In this document: positions 18,277 through 28,006 of the stretch, one piece after another
How positions within the stretch are numbered: position 1 is the stretch's first letter
How the letters are laid out: each line of letters begins with the position of its first letter
Origin: JAJDZL01 sp965221175
GTDB taxonomy: Bacteria > Pseudomonadota > Gammaproteobacteria > Arenicellales > JAJDZL01
Direction: 5' to 3'
Assembly (NCBI GenBank): GCA_965221175.1
Contig: OZ244867.1
Coordinates: 2,852,001-2,916,000 of the forward strand
DNA: 64,000 bases
Made by a program: the position numbers and the translations under genes
The notes under the pieces: generated by a model
What the model saw: the letters and a program-made list of their open reading frames with translations, nothing else
Database searches by the model: none
Told to the model about the DNA's origin: nothing

Positions 18277-19562
18277 TGTTTTACGTGGTTGGATTTACTG
18301 ATCGTTTTAGCGGCATTGGCAGCAACTTCCTGCCCGGATAGATGTGCACCGGCAACCGATGCCCACATGGTGCGATGACAGGCTTCTCCAGCAAAGAATA
18401 CTTTATCGGCAATCGACTCTCTTAAAAATTCACGCATGGTGGAAGCGCCAAGTTCGGCGCTTGCGTAAGCTCCTTGCGTATAGGAATTGTTTCTCCACGA
18501 AGAAGCCGCCCCTTTCACGAACGATTGTTCGATTCTGTTTCCAAATATGTTCTTGAACTCTTCAAGAGCGAGATTGATACGGGCTTCTTCATTTTCTCTC
18601 ATCAGGTCAAACGCTGCGTTACCACCAATGTCGAAATAGGCAAGCCCACTTTCAGAGGCATTGGTTAATGCACCGAAATTCATCCCTGATTCATCGACTG
18701 ATTTCAAAATGTAAGTATCTGGTTTTGTCTTCAAGGCATCATCTGAAAATAGCAGACACACGTGTTCATAGTTCCCCATGGAAATAGCATTGAATGATTC
18801 TTGTTTTTTTATCGGAAGTTCCGGGTTGAATTTGAGGTCACCGGAGGCAAGCACGCCAGTGGATACGGTTAGGATGACTGCTTTGGCCTGAATTTCTCCG
18901 TGGTTTGTTTTGACTTTCACTCCGTGCCCGGTCCAATTGATCTCAATTGCCTTGGTATTAAGCGAAACAGGCAGGCGGAAACCATAGTGGGAGACTAGCG
19001 AACCAAATCCCTGTTTGCAAAACCAGTCTTTGCTTTCAATTGATGACGCAACATCCCGTACCGATAACTCACTGACTTCTTTGCCCATTGTCCACGGCCC
19101 GAGAATATATTCAGCTGTTTGACGATGCTCGCCGGTTCGATGTGATATTGCCTGTTGAACAGAAATATCAAGGCTGGCATCTGTGGCCTTATCAATATCG
19201 GAGTAGTATTCTTCAAGTCTATCCTGAATTGTTTCTAATCCTTTTTCCAGTTTCTGCCCCTGATCAAATAGATGAAATTCCAGGGGGTCCGGATAAACGT
19301 CGAAGCCATTCGTTTTCCCATATTCATTGTAAAAATTGAGAGAATCGTAATGCAGCCAATGAGCCCCGACGTCATAGGGAACTCCGAAAGTCGTCATGTC
19401 TGTCCAGGCACGGCCTCCAATCCGGCCCGCAGCTTCAACGACAGTTACTGTAAATCCAAGTCCAGTCAGTGTATGGGCGGCGGATATTCCTGCAGCTCCA
19501 GCTCCAATGACCACGAAATCTGGACGGTCGGATAAATTATTTTGTGTAGATGATGAACTCAA
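18270..19562 (-). CDS. FAD-dependent amine oxidase (flavin monoamine oxidase family)
   Basis: 430 aa. Rossmann FAD motif VIGAGAAGISAAHTLTGLG followed by the second dinucleotide element EAAGRIGGRAWT, and the C-terminal FAD-contacting segment VFFAGEACHRTMWASVAGAH. The family oxidises primary or secondary amines or polyamines to aldehydes with H2O2. No signal peptide, so cytoplasmic. TTG start. Overlap with the BMP gene suggests that the imported compound, perhaps an amine or nucleoside derivative, is its substrate; this is inference. Confidence 0.9.
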   Translation of the reverse strand: MSSSSTQNNLSDRPDFVVIGAGAAGISAAHTLTGLGFTVTVVEAAGRIGGRAWTDMTTFGVPYDVGAHWLHYDSLNFYNEYGKTNGFDVYPDPLEFHLFDQGQKLEKGLETIQDRLEEYYSDIDKATDASLDISVQQAISHRTGEHRQTAEYILGPWTMGKEVSELSVRDVASSIESKDWFCKQGFGSLVSHYGFRLPVSLNTKAIEINWTGHGVKVKTNHGEIQAKAVILTVSTGVLASGDLKFNPELPIKKQESFNAISMGNYEHVCLLFSDDALKTKPDTYILKSVDESGMNFGALTNASESGLAYFDIGGNAAFDLMRENEEARINLALEEFKNIFGNRIEQSFVKGAASSWRNNSYTQGAYASAELGASTMREFLRESIADKVFFAGEACHRTMWASVAGAHLSGQEVAANAAKTISKSNHVKQC

Positions 19563-19668
19563 AAAACCTATCCCTCTCCAGAGGGTATTCGTGGCGAAGA
19601 AACGATCAAGACGATTTCACAGCTTTTCTGCTATCAAGCAACAGATTGCCAATTGCGGAGTCGCCATT

Positions 19669-20418
19669 CTACTTCTCGTCTGATGAGCTCTGGTTTTTTG
19701 CTTCTGATACGGCCTGCTCCAAAACGTTGCTGTCAGCAAGATAGAAGTGTTCGATAGGTTTCAGTTCATCGTTCAATAGATAAACCAGCGGAATGCCTGT
19801 TGGAATGTTTAGTGATGTGATGTCCTCGTCTGAAATTCCGTCGAGATACTTAACAAGTGCTCTCAAGCTGTTGCCATGCGCAACAATCAATATTTTCTTG
19901 TTTTCATGTAGTACAGGCGCAATCGAATGCTCCCAGTATCGCACCACTCTTTCATAAGTATCGGCAAGCGACTCGGTTGCGGGTACGCTGTCAAGATGCT
20001 GGTATTGTGGGCTGTCATGCTGAGCTTCGACTTCGCTCTGCGACATTTCAGGCGGTCGCACTGCGTATCCACGCCGCCACCTGAGAACTTGTTCTTCTCC
20101 ATGACGCTGTGTCATCTCGGCTTTGTTCAATCCCTGCAATCCGCCATAGTGACGCTCGTTTAAGTGCCAGTCCTTATGTATCGGAATATCAGTCTGGTCA
20201 AGCGCGCGCAATACATGCTCCAGAGTATGAATTGAACGTTTCAGAACCGACGTTAATGCGACATCGAACTGATAATCGTTGTCTTTCAATGCCTTTCCGG
20301 CGGTCTGAGCTTCTTCAATGCCGCGAGGCGATAGATCGACGTCTACCCAACCGGTGAATCGGTTTTCGAGGTTCCACTGACTTTGTCCGTGGCGTAGCAA
20401 TACGAGCCTATGTGTCAT
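19669..20418 (-). CDS. gpmA: 2,3-bisphosphoglycerate-dependent phosphoglycerate mutase
   Basis: Interconverts 3- and 2-phosphoglycerate in glycolysis and gluconeogenesis. About 249 aa. The phosphohistidine motif LVLLRHGQSQWN lies at the N-terminus, followed by FTGWVDVDLS, LNERHYGGLQG and the second histidine in VAHGNSLRALVKYL. The ATG at 20418 is preferred; an upstream TTG would add four residues. It overlaps the end of rdgB by 11 bases. Confidence 0.96.
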   Translation of the reverse strand: MTHRLVLLRHGQSQWNLENRFTGWVDVDLSPRGIEEAQTAGKALKDNDYQFDVALTSVLKRSIHTLEHVLRALDQTDIPIHKDWHLNERHYGGLQGLNKAEMTQRHGEEQVLRWRRGYAVRPPEMSQSEVEAQHDSPQYQHLDSVPATESLADTYERVVRYWEHSIAPVLHENKKILIVAHGNSLRALVKYLDGISDEDITSLNIPTGIPLVYLLNDELKPIEHFYLADSNVLEQAVSEAKNQSSSDEK

Positions 20419-21028
20419 GTCTTTCTTCAAGTGCGATTAGTTGATCAACCAGACCACGCAGGGCTTTGCCCCGATGACTGATTTTGTTTTTGGCTGTTGG
20501 GTGCAATTCTGCAAGCGTGCATCGGTGCTCTGGCACCCACACCACCGGATCGTATCCAAACCCGTATGATCCTTGGGTATGAGTATGGACAATTCCATGA
20601 AGCGTCCCATCCGATATGATCGGAGATGCATCTTCCGCATGGCGCAGATAAACCATCACGCATCGAAATCGACAACTGCGGGCATCGCCTTTCACACCTT
20701 CAAGCTTACCCAGCAGTTTCTGAGTGTTTCGCTCATCGTTAGCCCCGGGGTCCGAATATCGAGAAGAAATCACTCCGGGTTCTCCGTTGATGGCATCGAC
20801 CATCAGACCGGAGTCGTCGGAAATCGTCGGCAGACCAGATTCCCCGGCAGCATGACGCGCTTTGATCAGGGCATTTTCGATGAAGGTTGGTTGGTCTTCG
20901 ACGGCTTCACCGATACCCAATTCGGATTGGGCGATGACTCGAAATGAAGTCACGCTCAGCATCCTGTTTATTTCGTCAATTTTGCCGGGGTTGTTGCTCG
21001 CCAGCACAATCTTGGAAGACTTGTTCAA
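20408..21028 (-). CDS. rdgB: dITP/XTP pyrophosphatase
   Basis: Hydrolyses non-canonical purine nucleoside triphosphates (dITP, XTP) and so keeps deaminated bases out of DNA. 206 aa. Signature segments: VLASNNPGKIDEI, the metal site TISDDSGLMVDA and GSYGFGYDPVVWVP. TTG start overlaps the stop of rph, so rph-rdgB-gpmA read as a coupled unit. Confidence 0.96.
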   Translation of the reverse strand: MNKSSKIVLASNNPGKIDEINRMLSVTSFRVIAQSELGIGEAVEDQPTFIENALIKARHAAGESGLPTISDDSGLMVDAINGEPGVISSRYSDPGANDERNTQKLLGKLEGVKGDARSCRFRCVMVYLRHAEDASPIISDGTLHGIVHTHTQGSYGFGYDPVVWVPEHRCTLAELHPTAKNKISHRGKALRGLVDQLIALEERHDT

Positions 21029-21744
21029 TCCAACAACGCCTGTTTCTGAGCTTCTATCAGTGCAGCGATGCCTGATTTTGCAAGTTCGGCCATTGCGGAG
21101 AGCTGCTCCAAAGAAAAATCCTTCTTTTCAGCCGTACCTTGAATTTCGATGAAATTGCCCATTTCGTTCATCACGAAATTCATATCGGTTTGAGCTTGTG
21201 CATCTTCGATGTAGTTGACATCAAGACACGCGGTGTCTTCGATGATCCCGACCGAGACTGAAGCGACATGAAAGCGAATTGGGTTTTCCACAATTTGCTG
21301 ATTTAAGATGAGGTGTCCAATGGCATCTGCAAGTGCAACGAATCCGCCAGTGATGGAAGCACATCGAGTTCCGCCATCGGCTTGCAGAACGTCACAGTCG
21401 ACGATGATGGTTCGTTCCCCTAGTTTTTCAAGATCGATGCTTGCACGCAGGCTTCTGCCGATTAGTCGCTGAATTTCCTGTGTACGTCCTCCCTGCCGGC
21501 CTCGAACTGCTTCTCTTGGGTTTCGCACCTGGGTTGAACCCGGTAGCATGCTGTATTCACCGGTAATCCAGCCTTGATTCTTTCCCCGCAGATGAAAGGG
21601 AATTTTTTCGTCTATGCTTGCGGTACACAGCACCTGAGTGTTCCCTGCTTCGATCAGAACGGAACCGGCCGAATTGCGGGTAAAGCCGCGGGTAATTCGA
21701 AGCGGACGCAACTGGTCAAATGCTCTGAGGTCAGAGCGTTTCAT
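21025..21744 (-). CDS. rph: Ribonuclease PH
   Basis: Phosphorolytic 3'-5' exoribonuclease that trims tRNA 3' ends. About 239 aa from ATG 21744 (start MKRSDLRAFDQLRPLRITRG, which aligns with family N-termini); a TTG at 21771 would add nine unconserved residues. Family motifs: RTQEIQRLIGRSLRA, IIVDCDVLQADGGTR and GIIEDTACLDVNYIED. First gene of the rph-rdgB-gpmA group. Confidence 0.96.
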   Translation of the reverse strand: MKRSDLRAFDQLRPLRITRGFTRNSAGSVLIEAGNTQVLCTASIDEKIPFHLRGKNQGWITGEYSMLPGSTQVRNPREAVRGRQGGRTQEIQRLIGRSLRASIDLEKLGERTIIVDCDVLQADGGTRCASITGGFVALADAIGHLILNQQIVENPIRFHVASVSVGIIEDTACLDVNYIEDAQAQTDMNFVMNEMGNFIEIQGTAEKKDFSLEQLSAMAELAKSGIAALIEAQKQALLD

Positions 21745-21948
21745 AGTGTCTGGGTTGGCATGGGAATTCAAACGGCGGTCGGCGACAATTTCAAATCAAC
21801 ATTGTACTTGCCTGCATGGAGTTGCGCGACTTTTAACTCAATTCGCGTTCCTATCAAACGAAGTACGGAGTGCCGCAGCACACTGCTAAAATAGTAGTTA
21901 TTTGAACATCAGTGCTATTACACACGATAGCAGTTGTAGGAGGTTGAC

Positions 21949-22707
21949 ATGGTAGATCGTAGAAGCGCCCTAAAGGCAATCGGCTCAGTGCCACTCGCGG
22001 TTGCGGCGGCTGGTAAAGTATCCGCTATTTCCGCAAATGAAGACAATGTTACAACTGATTTGTGGATGTCCGACGAGTCGGTTTCGGGTTACTTTCTAGA
22101 ACCCGATACAGCTCCAGCCGGTGCGATTATTTTGATTCACGAATGGTGGGGTCTTAACGACCAGATCAGGAGTGTGGTGCCGAAATTCGCACAGGCCGGA
22201 TATCTTTCACTCGCGGTTGATCTTTATCAAGGTCAGGTTGCACAGACACCGGAAAAAGCCCGTAAGATTATGGGTGAGGTTCACCCAGATGTTGCAACAA
22301 AAACTCTGGTGAGCTGGGTAGAGTGGTTGCGCAATCACCCCAAAAGCAACGGCAAGGTTGGCACAGTGGGATGGTGTTTCGGCGGCGGCTGGTCTTTGAA
22401 CGCCTCCATTGCAACGCAAGTAGATGCGACAGTAATTTACTACGGTCGTTGCGCGAAGGGCGTAGAGGAAGTTAAAAATCTGAAAGGCCCGGTGATGGGA
22501 CATTTCGCAAGCCGGGATCAGTGGATCAATCAGGAAATGGTAGGTGGCTTCGAGAAATCGATGGATGCTGCTGGAAAGAGTTACAGCAATTTCTGGTATG
22601 AAGCCGATCATGGATTTGCAAATCCCACCACCGCTAGGCATGATGCCGAGGATGCTATGCTTGCATGGACTCGAACCATGGATTTTTTCCAGCAGCACCT
22701 AACCTGA
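21949..22707 (+). CDS. Dienelactone hydrolase family protein with Tat-type signal
   Basis: 252 aa alpha/beta hydrolase. The N-terminus MVDRRSALKAIGSVPLAVAA has a twin-arginine and hydrophobic core, so it is probably exported. The catalytic triad can be read as Cys in GTVGWCFGGGWS, Asp in FASRDQWIN and His in YEADHGFANP, the Cys-Asp-His arrangement of dienelactone hydrolases. A strong AGGAGG ribosome-binding site precedes the ATG. Its substrate is unknown; periplasmic DLH-like proteins are widespread and uncharacterised. Confidence 0.9.
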   Translation: MVDRRSALKAIGSVPLAVAAAGKVSAISANEDNVTTDLWMSDESVSGYFLEPDTAPAGAIILIHEWWGLNDQIRSVVPKFAQAGYLSLAVDLYQGQVAQTPEKARKIMGEVHPDVATKTLVSWVEWLRNHPKSNGKVGTVGWCFGGGWSLNASIATQVDATVIYYGRCAKGVEEVKNLKGPVMGHFASRDQWINQEMVGGFEKSMDAAGKSYSNFWYEADHGFANPTTARHDAEDAMLAWTRTMDFFQQHLT

Positions 22708-22734
22708 TCGCCTAAGATCTTGAGCTGAATCAAT

Positions 22735-23757
22735 ATGCAGACGGGTATCAAGGAAGTGCTGTGGAAAAGCAAATCGCCTGAGGTATCGGTTGCGGATATT
22801 CGGAGAATTCCGGAGTTTCTTTCTAAGGAAATCGTCGGGCAGCAGGAGCTGATTGATCGCTTGTTGATCGCCTTGCTGTGCGGCGGCCATCTTTTACTGG
22901 AGGGATTTCCGGGACTTGCGAAAACACGTTCTGTCAAAGAGCTCGCCAAGTTCATTGACGGGGAATTTCACCGCATACAGTTTACCCCTGATTTGCTGCC
23001 CGCAGACCTCACCGGCACCGACGTATACCGCCCTGAAACGGGAACCTTTGTATTTCGTAAAGGTCCGCTTTTTCACGAAATCATACTTGCGGATGAGATC
23101 AACAGGGCGCCAGCCAAGGTGCAGTCAGCGTTGCTGGAAGCCATGGAAGAACGACAGATCACTGTCGGCAGCCAGACTTACTCTTTACCGGATTTGTTCA
23201 TGGTGATGGCCACGCAAAATCCGATTGAGCACGAAGGCACCTATCCATTGCCGGAGGCACAGAGAGACCGCTTTCTCATGCAGGTTCGCGTGTGGTATCC
23301 GGAAAAATCCCAGGAGCACGAAATTCTCAAAATTGCGCGTGCAGAAGCGATCAAGCAGGATTCCTCCGAGAATTCTGAATCTGCCGAACGGCTGCAGATT
23401 CCCTATGCGGCGATTCTCGCAGCGCGTCAGGAAATTTATGCCCTGCATATGGAACCCACTGTCGAACAGTACATTATCGAGCTGGTGGATGCTTCCCGTA
23501 ACAGCGGCAGGTATGATTCGGATCTGGATCGCTGGGTTGAATTGGGCGCAAGTCCACGTGGAACGATCGCGCTGGATATGTGTTCACGTGCAAGAGCCTG
23601 GCTGGATGAGCGAAGTTATGTATCGCCAGCTGACATTCAGGAGGTGGCGTTTGATGTGTTGCGACATCGATTGCTGTTGACCTACGAAGCGGATGCCGAG
23701 AACATTGATGTAGATGAGGTTATCCGCGGACTCATTTCCGTAGTTGCCGTACCTTGA
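22735..23757 (+). CDS. MoxR-family AAA+ ATPase
   Basis: 340 aa. MoxR ATPases act as chaperone-like partners of VWA-domain proteins. Walker A is the MoxR-typical LEGFPGLAKT (GxxGxxKT), Walker B is ILADEINRAPAKVQSALLEA, sensor 1 is in MATQNPIEHEGTYPLPEA, and the C-terminal lid contains SPRGTIALDMCSRA. First gene of a six-gene operon with DUF58, DUF4381 and Bat proteins. Confidence 0.96.
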   Translation: MQTGIKEVLWKSKSPEVSVADIRRIPEFLSKEIVGQQELIDRLLIALLCGGHLLLEGFPGLAKTRSVKELAKFIDGEFHRIQFTPDLLPADLTGTDVYRPETGTFVFRKGPLFHEIILADEINRAPAKVQSALLEAMEERQITVGSQTYSLPDLFMVMATQNPIEHEGTYPLPEAQRDRFLMQVRVWYPEKSQEHEILKIARAEAIKQDSSENSESAERLQIPYAAILAARQEIYALHMEPTVEQYIIELVDASRNSGRYDSDLDRWVELGASPRGTIALDMCSRARAWLDERSYVSPADIQEVAFDVLRHRLLLTYEADAENIDVDEVIRGLISVVAVP

Positions 23758-23773
23758 AGGATGTCGCGAATCA

Positions 23774-24769
23774 ATGTTGCGCGGCAGCGAAGTATTCACT
23801 GATGATTTGATTCGATTGCGTGGATCGGCGCACGGGTTGCGTCTGCCGACCCGTCAATCGGCGTTGCTGGCCGGCAGTACACGTTCGATGATTCTTGGCC
23901 GGGGGATGGAATACGAGGAGTCCCGCAAATATGCACCTGGAGACGATGCTCGGACCATTGACTGGCGCGTTACCGCAAGAACTGGCATAGCTCACACCAA
24001 AGTTTTTCAGGAAGACCGTCAGCGGGCGGTGTATCTGGTTGTGGACATGACGTCGTCCATGCATTTCGGTACTCGCGGAGCATTCAAATCCGTAGTGGCA
24101 GCCGAAGCAGCGTCGTTGATCGCGTGGGCGGCGTTTGAGCAGGGAGACCTGATCAGTACCATTGGAATCTCCGATTCGGGCGTACGAAGAAATCGGCCTG
24201 CGTCAGTTGCTGGAGTCCTGCTACGGCAATTCGATATGCTGTCTGTGATGAGCCGTGAAACCACGGATGCTGTAGACGACCGCCGTGACGGACTTGGCGA
24301 AGCGTTGTCAGCTGTTGTGAGACAGGTTCGAGCGGGCGATTTGACTGTGGTAATCAGCGATTTTTCCAAACTGTCGGAAGCCGTAGTCAGTGCGGTTGAA
24401 TATTTAAGTCGCCGAAGACTGCTCACACTTGTGTGGATTCAGGATCGAGTGGAAAGAGAAGCGCTGCCACCCGGCAGTTATCCAGTGACCGATGGGACAA
24501 GTTTTTCGACGCTTCATCTGTCATCGCGCGTTCGTCGTGAAAGACTGCAGCGTGCGCTCGACAATCGAAATCAACGAACCGAGGATACGGTGCGAAGGCT
24601 TGGAGTGCCGGTCATTCAACTGCAGCCCGGGGAGGATGTGGTCAAATCGATTTACAAGGCATTTCACCGAGGTTCACGGTTAAATACAAGAAGAGCCCAA
24701 AGAAAAATTCCAAATCTTCGATTACGCAGTGCCAGAACTACTAGTGTGTTACGAAAAGACTTGAATTGA
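23774..24769 (+). CDS. DUF58 domain protein
   Basis: About 331 aa. The DUF58 signature is MEYEESRKYAPGDDARTIDW, followed by a VWA-like region with VYLVVDMTSSMHFG (a MIDAS-like D-x-T-S-S). DUF58 proteins almost always follow moxR and are thought to be its substrates. Start taken at ATG 23774, with AAGGATG upstream; the frame is open back to 23744 inside moxR. Basic C-terminal tail. Confidence 0.92.
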   Translation: MLRGSEVFTDDLIRLRGSAHGLRLPTRQSALLAGSTRSMILGRGMEYEESRKYAPGDDARTIDWRVTARTGIAHTKVFQEDRQRAVYLVVDMTSSMHFGTRGAFKSVVAAEAASLIAWAAFEQGDLISTIGISDSGVRRNRPASVAGVLLRQFDMLSVMSRETTDAVDDRRDGLGEALSAVVRQVRAGDLTVVISDFSKLSEAVVSAVEYLSRRRLLTLVWIQDRVEREALPPGSYPVTDGTSFSTLHLSSRVRRERLQRALDNRNQRTEDTVRRLGVPVIQLQPGEDVVKSIYKAFHRGSRLNTRRAQRKIPNLRLRSARTTSVLRKDLN

Positions 24770-24795
24770 CATTCAGAATTTGAAAATCACCTGCC

Positions 24796-25263
24796 ATGCC
24801 TACAGACATTAACCTGTTGCAGAATTTGCGAGATGTGATACCGCCGCCGGATCCTGGTTTCTGGCCACCGGCAATCGGATGGTGGCTGGTCGCAATTCTG
24901 ATTTTGATTCTGATTGCAGCAATCATCTACAGTATTAAATTGGCGATTGTGCGCTACTCACGACACTCGATTGTTCAACAGATTGACGAAATTGCTGGAT
25001 TGCAGCCTCCACAGGCAATAGCCGAACTTTCTATTTTCATGCGCAGGGTTGCGATCACAAGATACCCGCGTTCTGCTGTTGCAGGCTTAACGGGCCAGGC
25101 TTGGCTGGAATTTCTTGATCAGAGTGGCAATACCGATCAATTCACACAAGGTGTGGGTCGAATGTTGACCATTGCACCTTACTCGGCGAACAAACAATTC
25201 GATCTCGATTCACTCCGAGAAGTTTGCCGAGAATGGGTAAAAACCGTGCTGCAGACGAATTAG
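24796..25263 (+). CDS. DUF4381 domain membrane protein
   Basis: 155 aa. N-terminal proline-rich segment LRDVIPPPDPGFWPPAIGWW leads into a single transmembrane helix (WLVAILILILIAAIIYSI), then a soluble region with MRRVAITRYPRSAVAGLTGQAWLEFLD, the hallmark of DUF4381. Always found between DUF58 and VWA genes in gammaproteobacterial moxR/bat operons; molecular role unknown. Confidence 0.92.
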   Translation: MPTDINLLQNLRDVIPPPDPGFWPPAIGWWLVAILILILIAAIIYSIKLAIVRYSRHSIVQQIDEIAGLQPPQAIAELSIFMRRVAITRYPRSAVAGLTGQAWLEFLDQSGNTDQFTQGVGRMLTIAPYSANKQFDLDSLREVCREWVKTVLQTN

Positions 25264-25265
25264 AA

Positions 25266-26252
25266 ATGCTGAATTTCGCCTGGCTGTGGATGTTCGCTTT
25301 ATTGCCGGTACCTATACTGGTGCGAAAGCTGATACCCAAGATTGATTCAAAATCTGCATCTCTCAATGTACCATTTTTCCGAGAGGTTGCCGAACAGAGT
25401 TTTACCACCGGAGCGCCGTCAAGACTCTCCATAATTCTTGCGATAATTGCTTGGTTGGCTCTGGTCACAGCGGCGGCTCGTCCCTTGTGGATTGAAGAAT
25501 CCGTCAAAATCCCAATTACGGGGAGGGACCTGCTGATTGCGCTTGATATTTCAGGAAGCATGCAGCAGACTGATTTTTCTGTCAGCGGCGGCTCCCGCTT
25601 CAATGCGGTTCGGGAGATTGCCGGCGAGTTCGTACAGCGCCGAGCCGGAGATCGAGTGGGATTGATACTGTTCGGCAGTTCACCTTATCTTTATGCACCG
25701 CTCACATTCGATGTCGATACAGTCGTGGATTTTCTAACGGGTTCCCAAGTCGGGTTTGCCGGACAGCGAACCGCGATCGGCGATACGATCGGTTTGGCTG
25801 TCAAGGTTCTGCGTGAAAGGCCGGCAGAAAACCGAATTCTAATACTGCTCACGGATGGCGAAAATTCTGCCGGTTCGATTGATCCCGTTCAGGCAGTGCA
25901 GCTTGCCGTTCAGCATGGAGTACGAATTTTTGTTGTCGGAATTGGTCCTGATCAAGCCTTAGCTGCCAATTCTGGTTCCTCACGCAATATATTGCCGCAT
26001 ATTGCACAAGCCACGGGTGGTGTGTACTTTCATGCCTCGAATTCCGAGGCTTTGCAAGACATTTACCAACAGATCGACCAATACGAGCCGATTGAAGCTG
26101 ACGAGCAAAGACGCACGAAAGCAACTGAGCTGTATCCATGGCCGCTTGCTCTGTCCATGACGATGATTGCCGTTCTTGCATTTTTATACGCAATGACAGG
26201 AATCGACCGGGGATTGTTTCGAGGGGGGAGAAGCAGTGCAAATTCTGGATGA
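25266..26252 (+). CDS. batA: BatA-like VWA domain membrane protein
   Basis: About 328 aa. N-terminal helix (FAWLWMFALLPVPILV), a second helix near residue 65, and a von Willebrand A domain with a complete MIDAS motif, DISGSMQQTDF, plus LLTDGENSAG; a C-terminal helix near residue 300 anchors it. The start is ATG 25266, two bases after the DUF4381 stop. Bat proteins were named for aerotolerance in Bacteroides; in Proteobacteria the system is linked to envelope stress, by inference only. Confidence 0.93.
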   Translation: MLNFAWLWMFALLPVPILVRKLIPKIDSKSASLNVPFFREVAEQSFTTGAPSRLSIILAIIAWLALVTAAARPLWIEESVKIPITGRDLLIALDISGSMQQTDFSVSGGSRFNAVREIAGEFVQRRAGDRVGLILFGSSPYLYAPLTFDVDTVVDFLTGSQVGFAGQRTAIGDTIGLAVKVLRERPAENRILILLTDGENSAGSIDPVQAVQLAVQHGVRIFVVGIGPDQALAANSGSSRNILPHIAQATGGVYFHASNSEALQDIYQQIDQYEPIEADEQRRTKATELYPWPLALSMTMIAVLAFLYAMTGIDRGLFRGGRSSANSG

Positions 26253-27978
26253 GTTCGTATTTTTAAGACCTTGGTGGCTGTTGTTGCTGCCAATCGGAGC
26301 GGTACTTGCCTACTGGGTCACCCGAAAACACAGTGACAGCTGGAAACGGATTTGCGATCCTGATTTGCTTCCACACTTGATTGTGGCAGGAGACAAACGG
26401 TCAGTTGCGTTGACTCGATGCGTTGTATTCGCGGGTTGGCTGGTGGCGGTAATGGCCCTTGCAGGACCTGCATGGGACAAGGAAAACGCACAACTTTATC
26501 AGAGCGCGGATGCAATGGTTATAGTCTTTGATTTGTCGCGATCCATGAATTCTACCGACGTGCTTCCATCACGGTTGGAACGTGCGCGATACAAAGCAAT
26601 TCAGATCATTGAAAGCGATCACGATCAAGCGGTTGGGCTCGTTGCATTTGCCGGAAACGCATTTGACGTCGCACCGGTCTCAGACGACGTTGCGACCGTG
26701 ACCCATCTTGTTCAGTCGTTGCTTACATCGGTAATGCCAATTCAAGGCAGCAATGCGAGTGAAGGATTGTTTCGTGCCGAACAACTTCTACGCAACTCTG
26801 GATATGGAACCGGATCAGTTGTCTTGTTGACCGACGGTGTAGATTCAGCGGCCTTTGACGCAGCGAATGATCTGTTGCGTAGCGGATACCGTCTCTCAGT
26901 CATCGGTGTTGGCACAAAAACCGGAGCACCGGTTAGATTGGAAGGCGGAGAGTTCCTGAAAGATCGATTGGGGGAGTTTGTTCTGGCTCCTGTCGACCAG
27001 GACCGTCTTGCCGAACTGGCATTTGCGGGTGGCGGGACACTTACCCTGATTACGAGCGAAGGTGAGAATTCGGCACAGCAGCAGACTCGATTTACTGCGA
27101 CAAAACTCGATGCGGTCGACAGCAGGCAGGCATCTACTGTCAACTGGAAGGACCGAGGCCCGTGGTTTTTAGTTCTGTTAATTCCGTTAGTTGCACTCAT
27201 GTTCCGAAGGGGCTGGCTGCTGGCCGCTGCATGGATTGTCATGGCTGCGCCACAAGAGTCCAGCGCTTTCGATTGGATTGATCTGTGGCAGCGCTCCGAT
27301 CAGCAGGCAGCAGATGCCATTTTGTCCGGACAATATGACAACGATGCATTATTCAGCCACCCCGAGTGGAAAGGCATAGCGCATTATCGCCAGGATCAGT
27401 TTGATCAGGCAGTCACCGAATTTAGCAAATCCAGCGACAAGATTGCACTGTACAACCACGGAAATGCATTGACGAAGATGACAGACTTCCAGGCTGCGAT
27501 CAGTCAGTATGAATCTGCGTTGGAAATTGATCCGGATTTTGAAGATGCTCAGTTCAATTTGGATCTTCTGAGAAGATTGATGGAACAGCAGCAGAAGGAC
27601 GGAGGTCAGGGAGAATCCCGAGACAGGCAACAAGGAAATATGCAGGACGCTGAAAACAGGGATGATGGGCTTGAGGGAACTCCGCCGAATTTAGATCAGG
27701 CGGGCTCTCAAGGGTCACAGAAAGAAGGTGACTCGAGTCAGCGTTCCGGCCAACAGTCGATGAGTCAGGAGCAGTCGGGTGAAGAAGTTTTGGCGGATGC
27801 CGAGGCAGGATCAAAGGACAATATCGTGCTGCAATCAGACCTTGGCGAAGAACTGAATCAAGTCATGGAACAGTGGCTTCGTCAGATTCCAGATGACCCT
27901 GGGGGATTACTTCGACGCAAGTTTTATTACGAAAACGAGCTACGTGACAGGGTGCCTGAAGTCACTCAACCATGGTAG
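26236..27978 (+). CDS. BatB-BatC fusion: VWA domain plus TPR protein
   Basis: 580 aa. Two N-terminal membrane helices flank a short loop, then a VWA domain with VIVFDLSRSMNSTDVLPSRL (MIDAS D-L-S-R-S) and VVLLTDGVDSAAFDA, membrane helices around residues 310-340, then a TPR stretch (LYNHGNALTKMTDFQAAISQ and following), and a Gln/Ser/Asp-rich low-complexity tail. This joins the functions of separate BatB and BatC proteins. GTG start overlapping batA by 17 bases. Confidence 0.92.
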   Translation: MQILDEFVFLRPWWLLLLPIGAVLAYWVTRKHSDSWKRICDPDLLPHLIVAGDKRSVALTRCVVFAGWLVAVMALAGPAWDKENAQLYQSADAMVIVFDLSRSMNSTDVLPSRLERARYKAIQIIESDHDQAVGLVAFAGNAFDVAPVSDDVATVTHLVQSLLTSVMPIQGSNASEGLFRAEQLLRNSGYGTGSVVLLTDGVDSAAFDAANDLLRSGYRLSVIGVGTKTGAPVRLEGGEFLKDRLGEFVLAPVDQDRLAELAFAGGGTLTLITSEGENSAQQQTRFTATKLDAVDSRQASTVNWKDRGPWFLVLLIPLVALMFRRGWLLAAAWIVMAAPQESSAFDWIDLWQRSDQQAADAILSGQYDNDALFSHPEWKGIAHYRQDQFDQAVTEFSKSSDKIALYNHGNALTKMTDFQAAISQYESALEIDPDFEDAQFNLDLLRRLMEQQQKDGGQGESRDRQQGNMQDAENRDDGLEGTPPNLDQAGSQGSQKEGDSSQRSGQQSMSQEQSGEEVLADAEAGSKDNIVLQSDLGEELNQVMEQWLRQIPDDPGGLLRRKFYYENELRDRVPEVTQPW

Positions 27979-28006
27979 CAGCAGACAAGATTTGGAGCAT
28001 GCTTAG

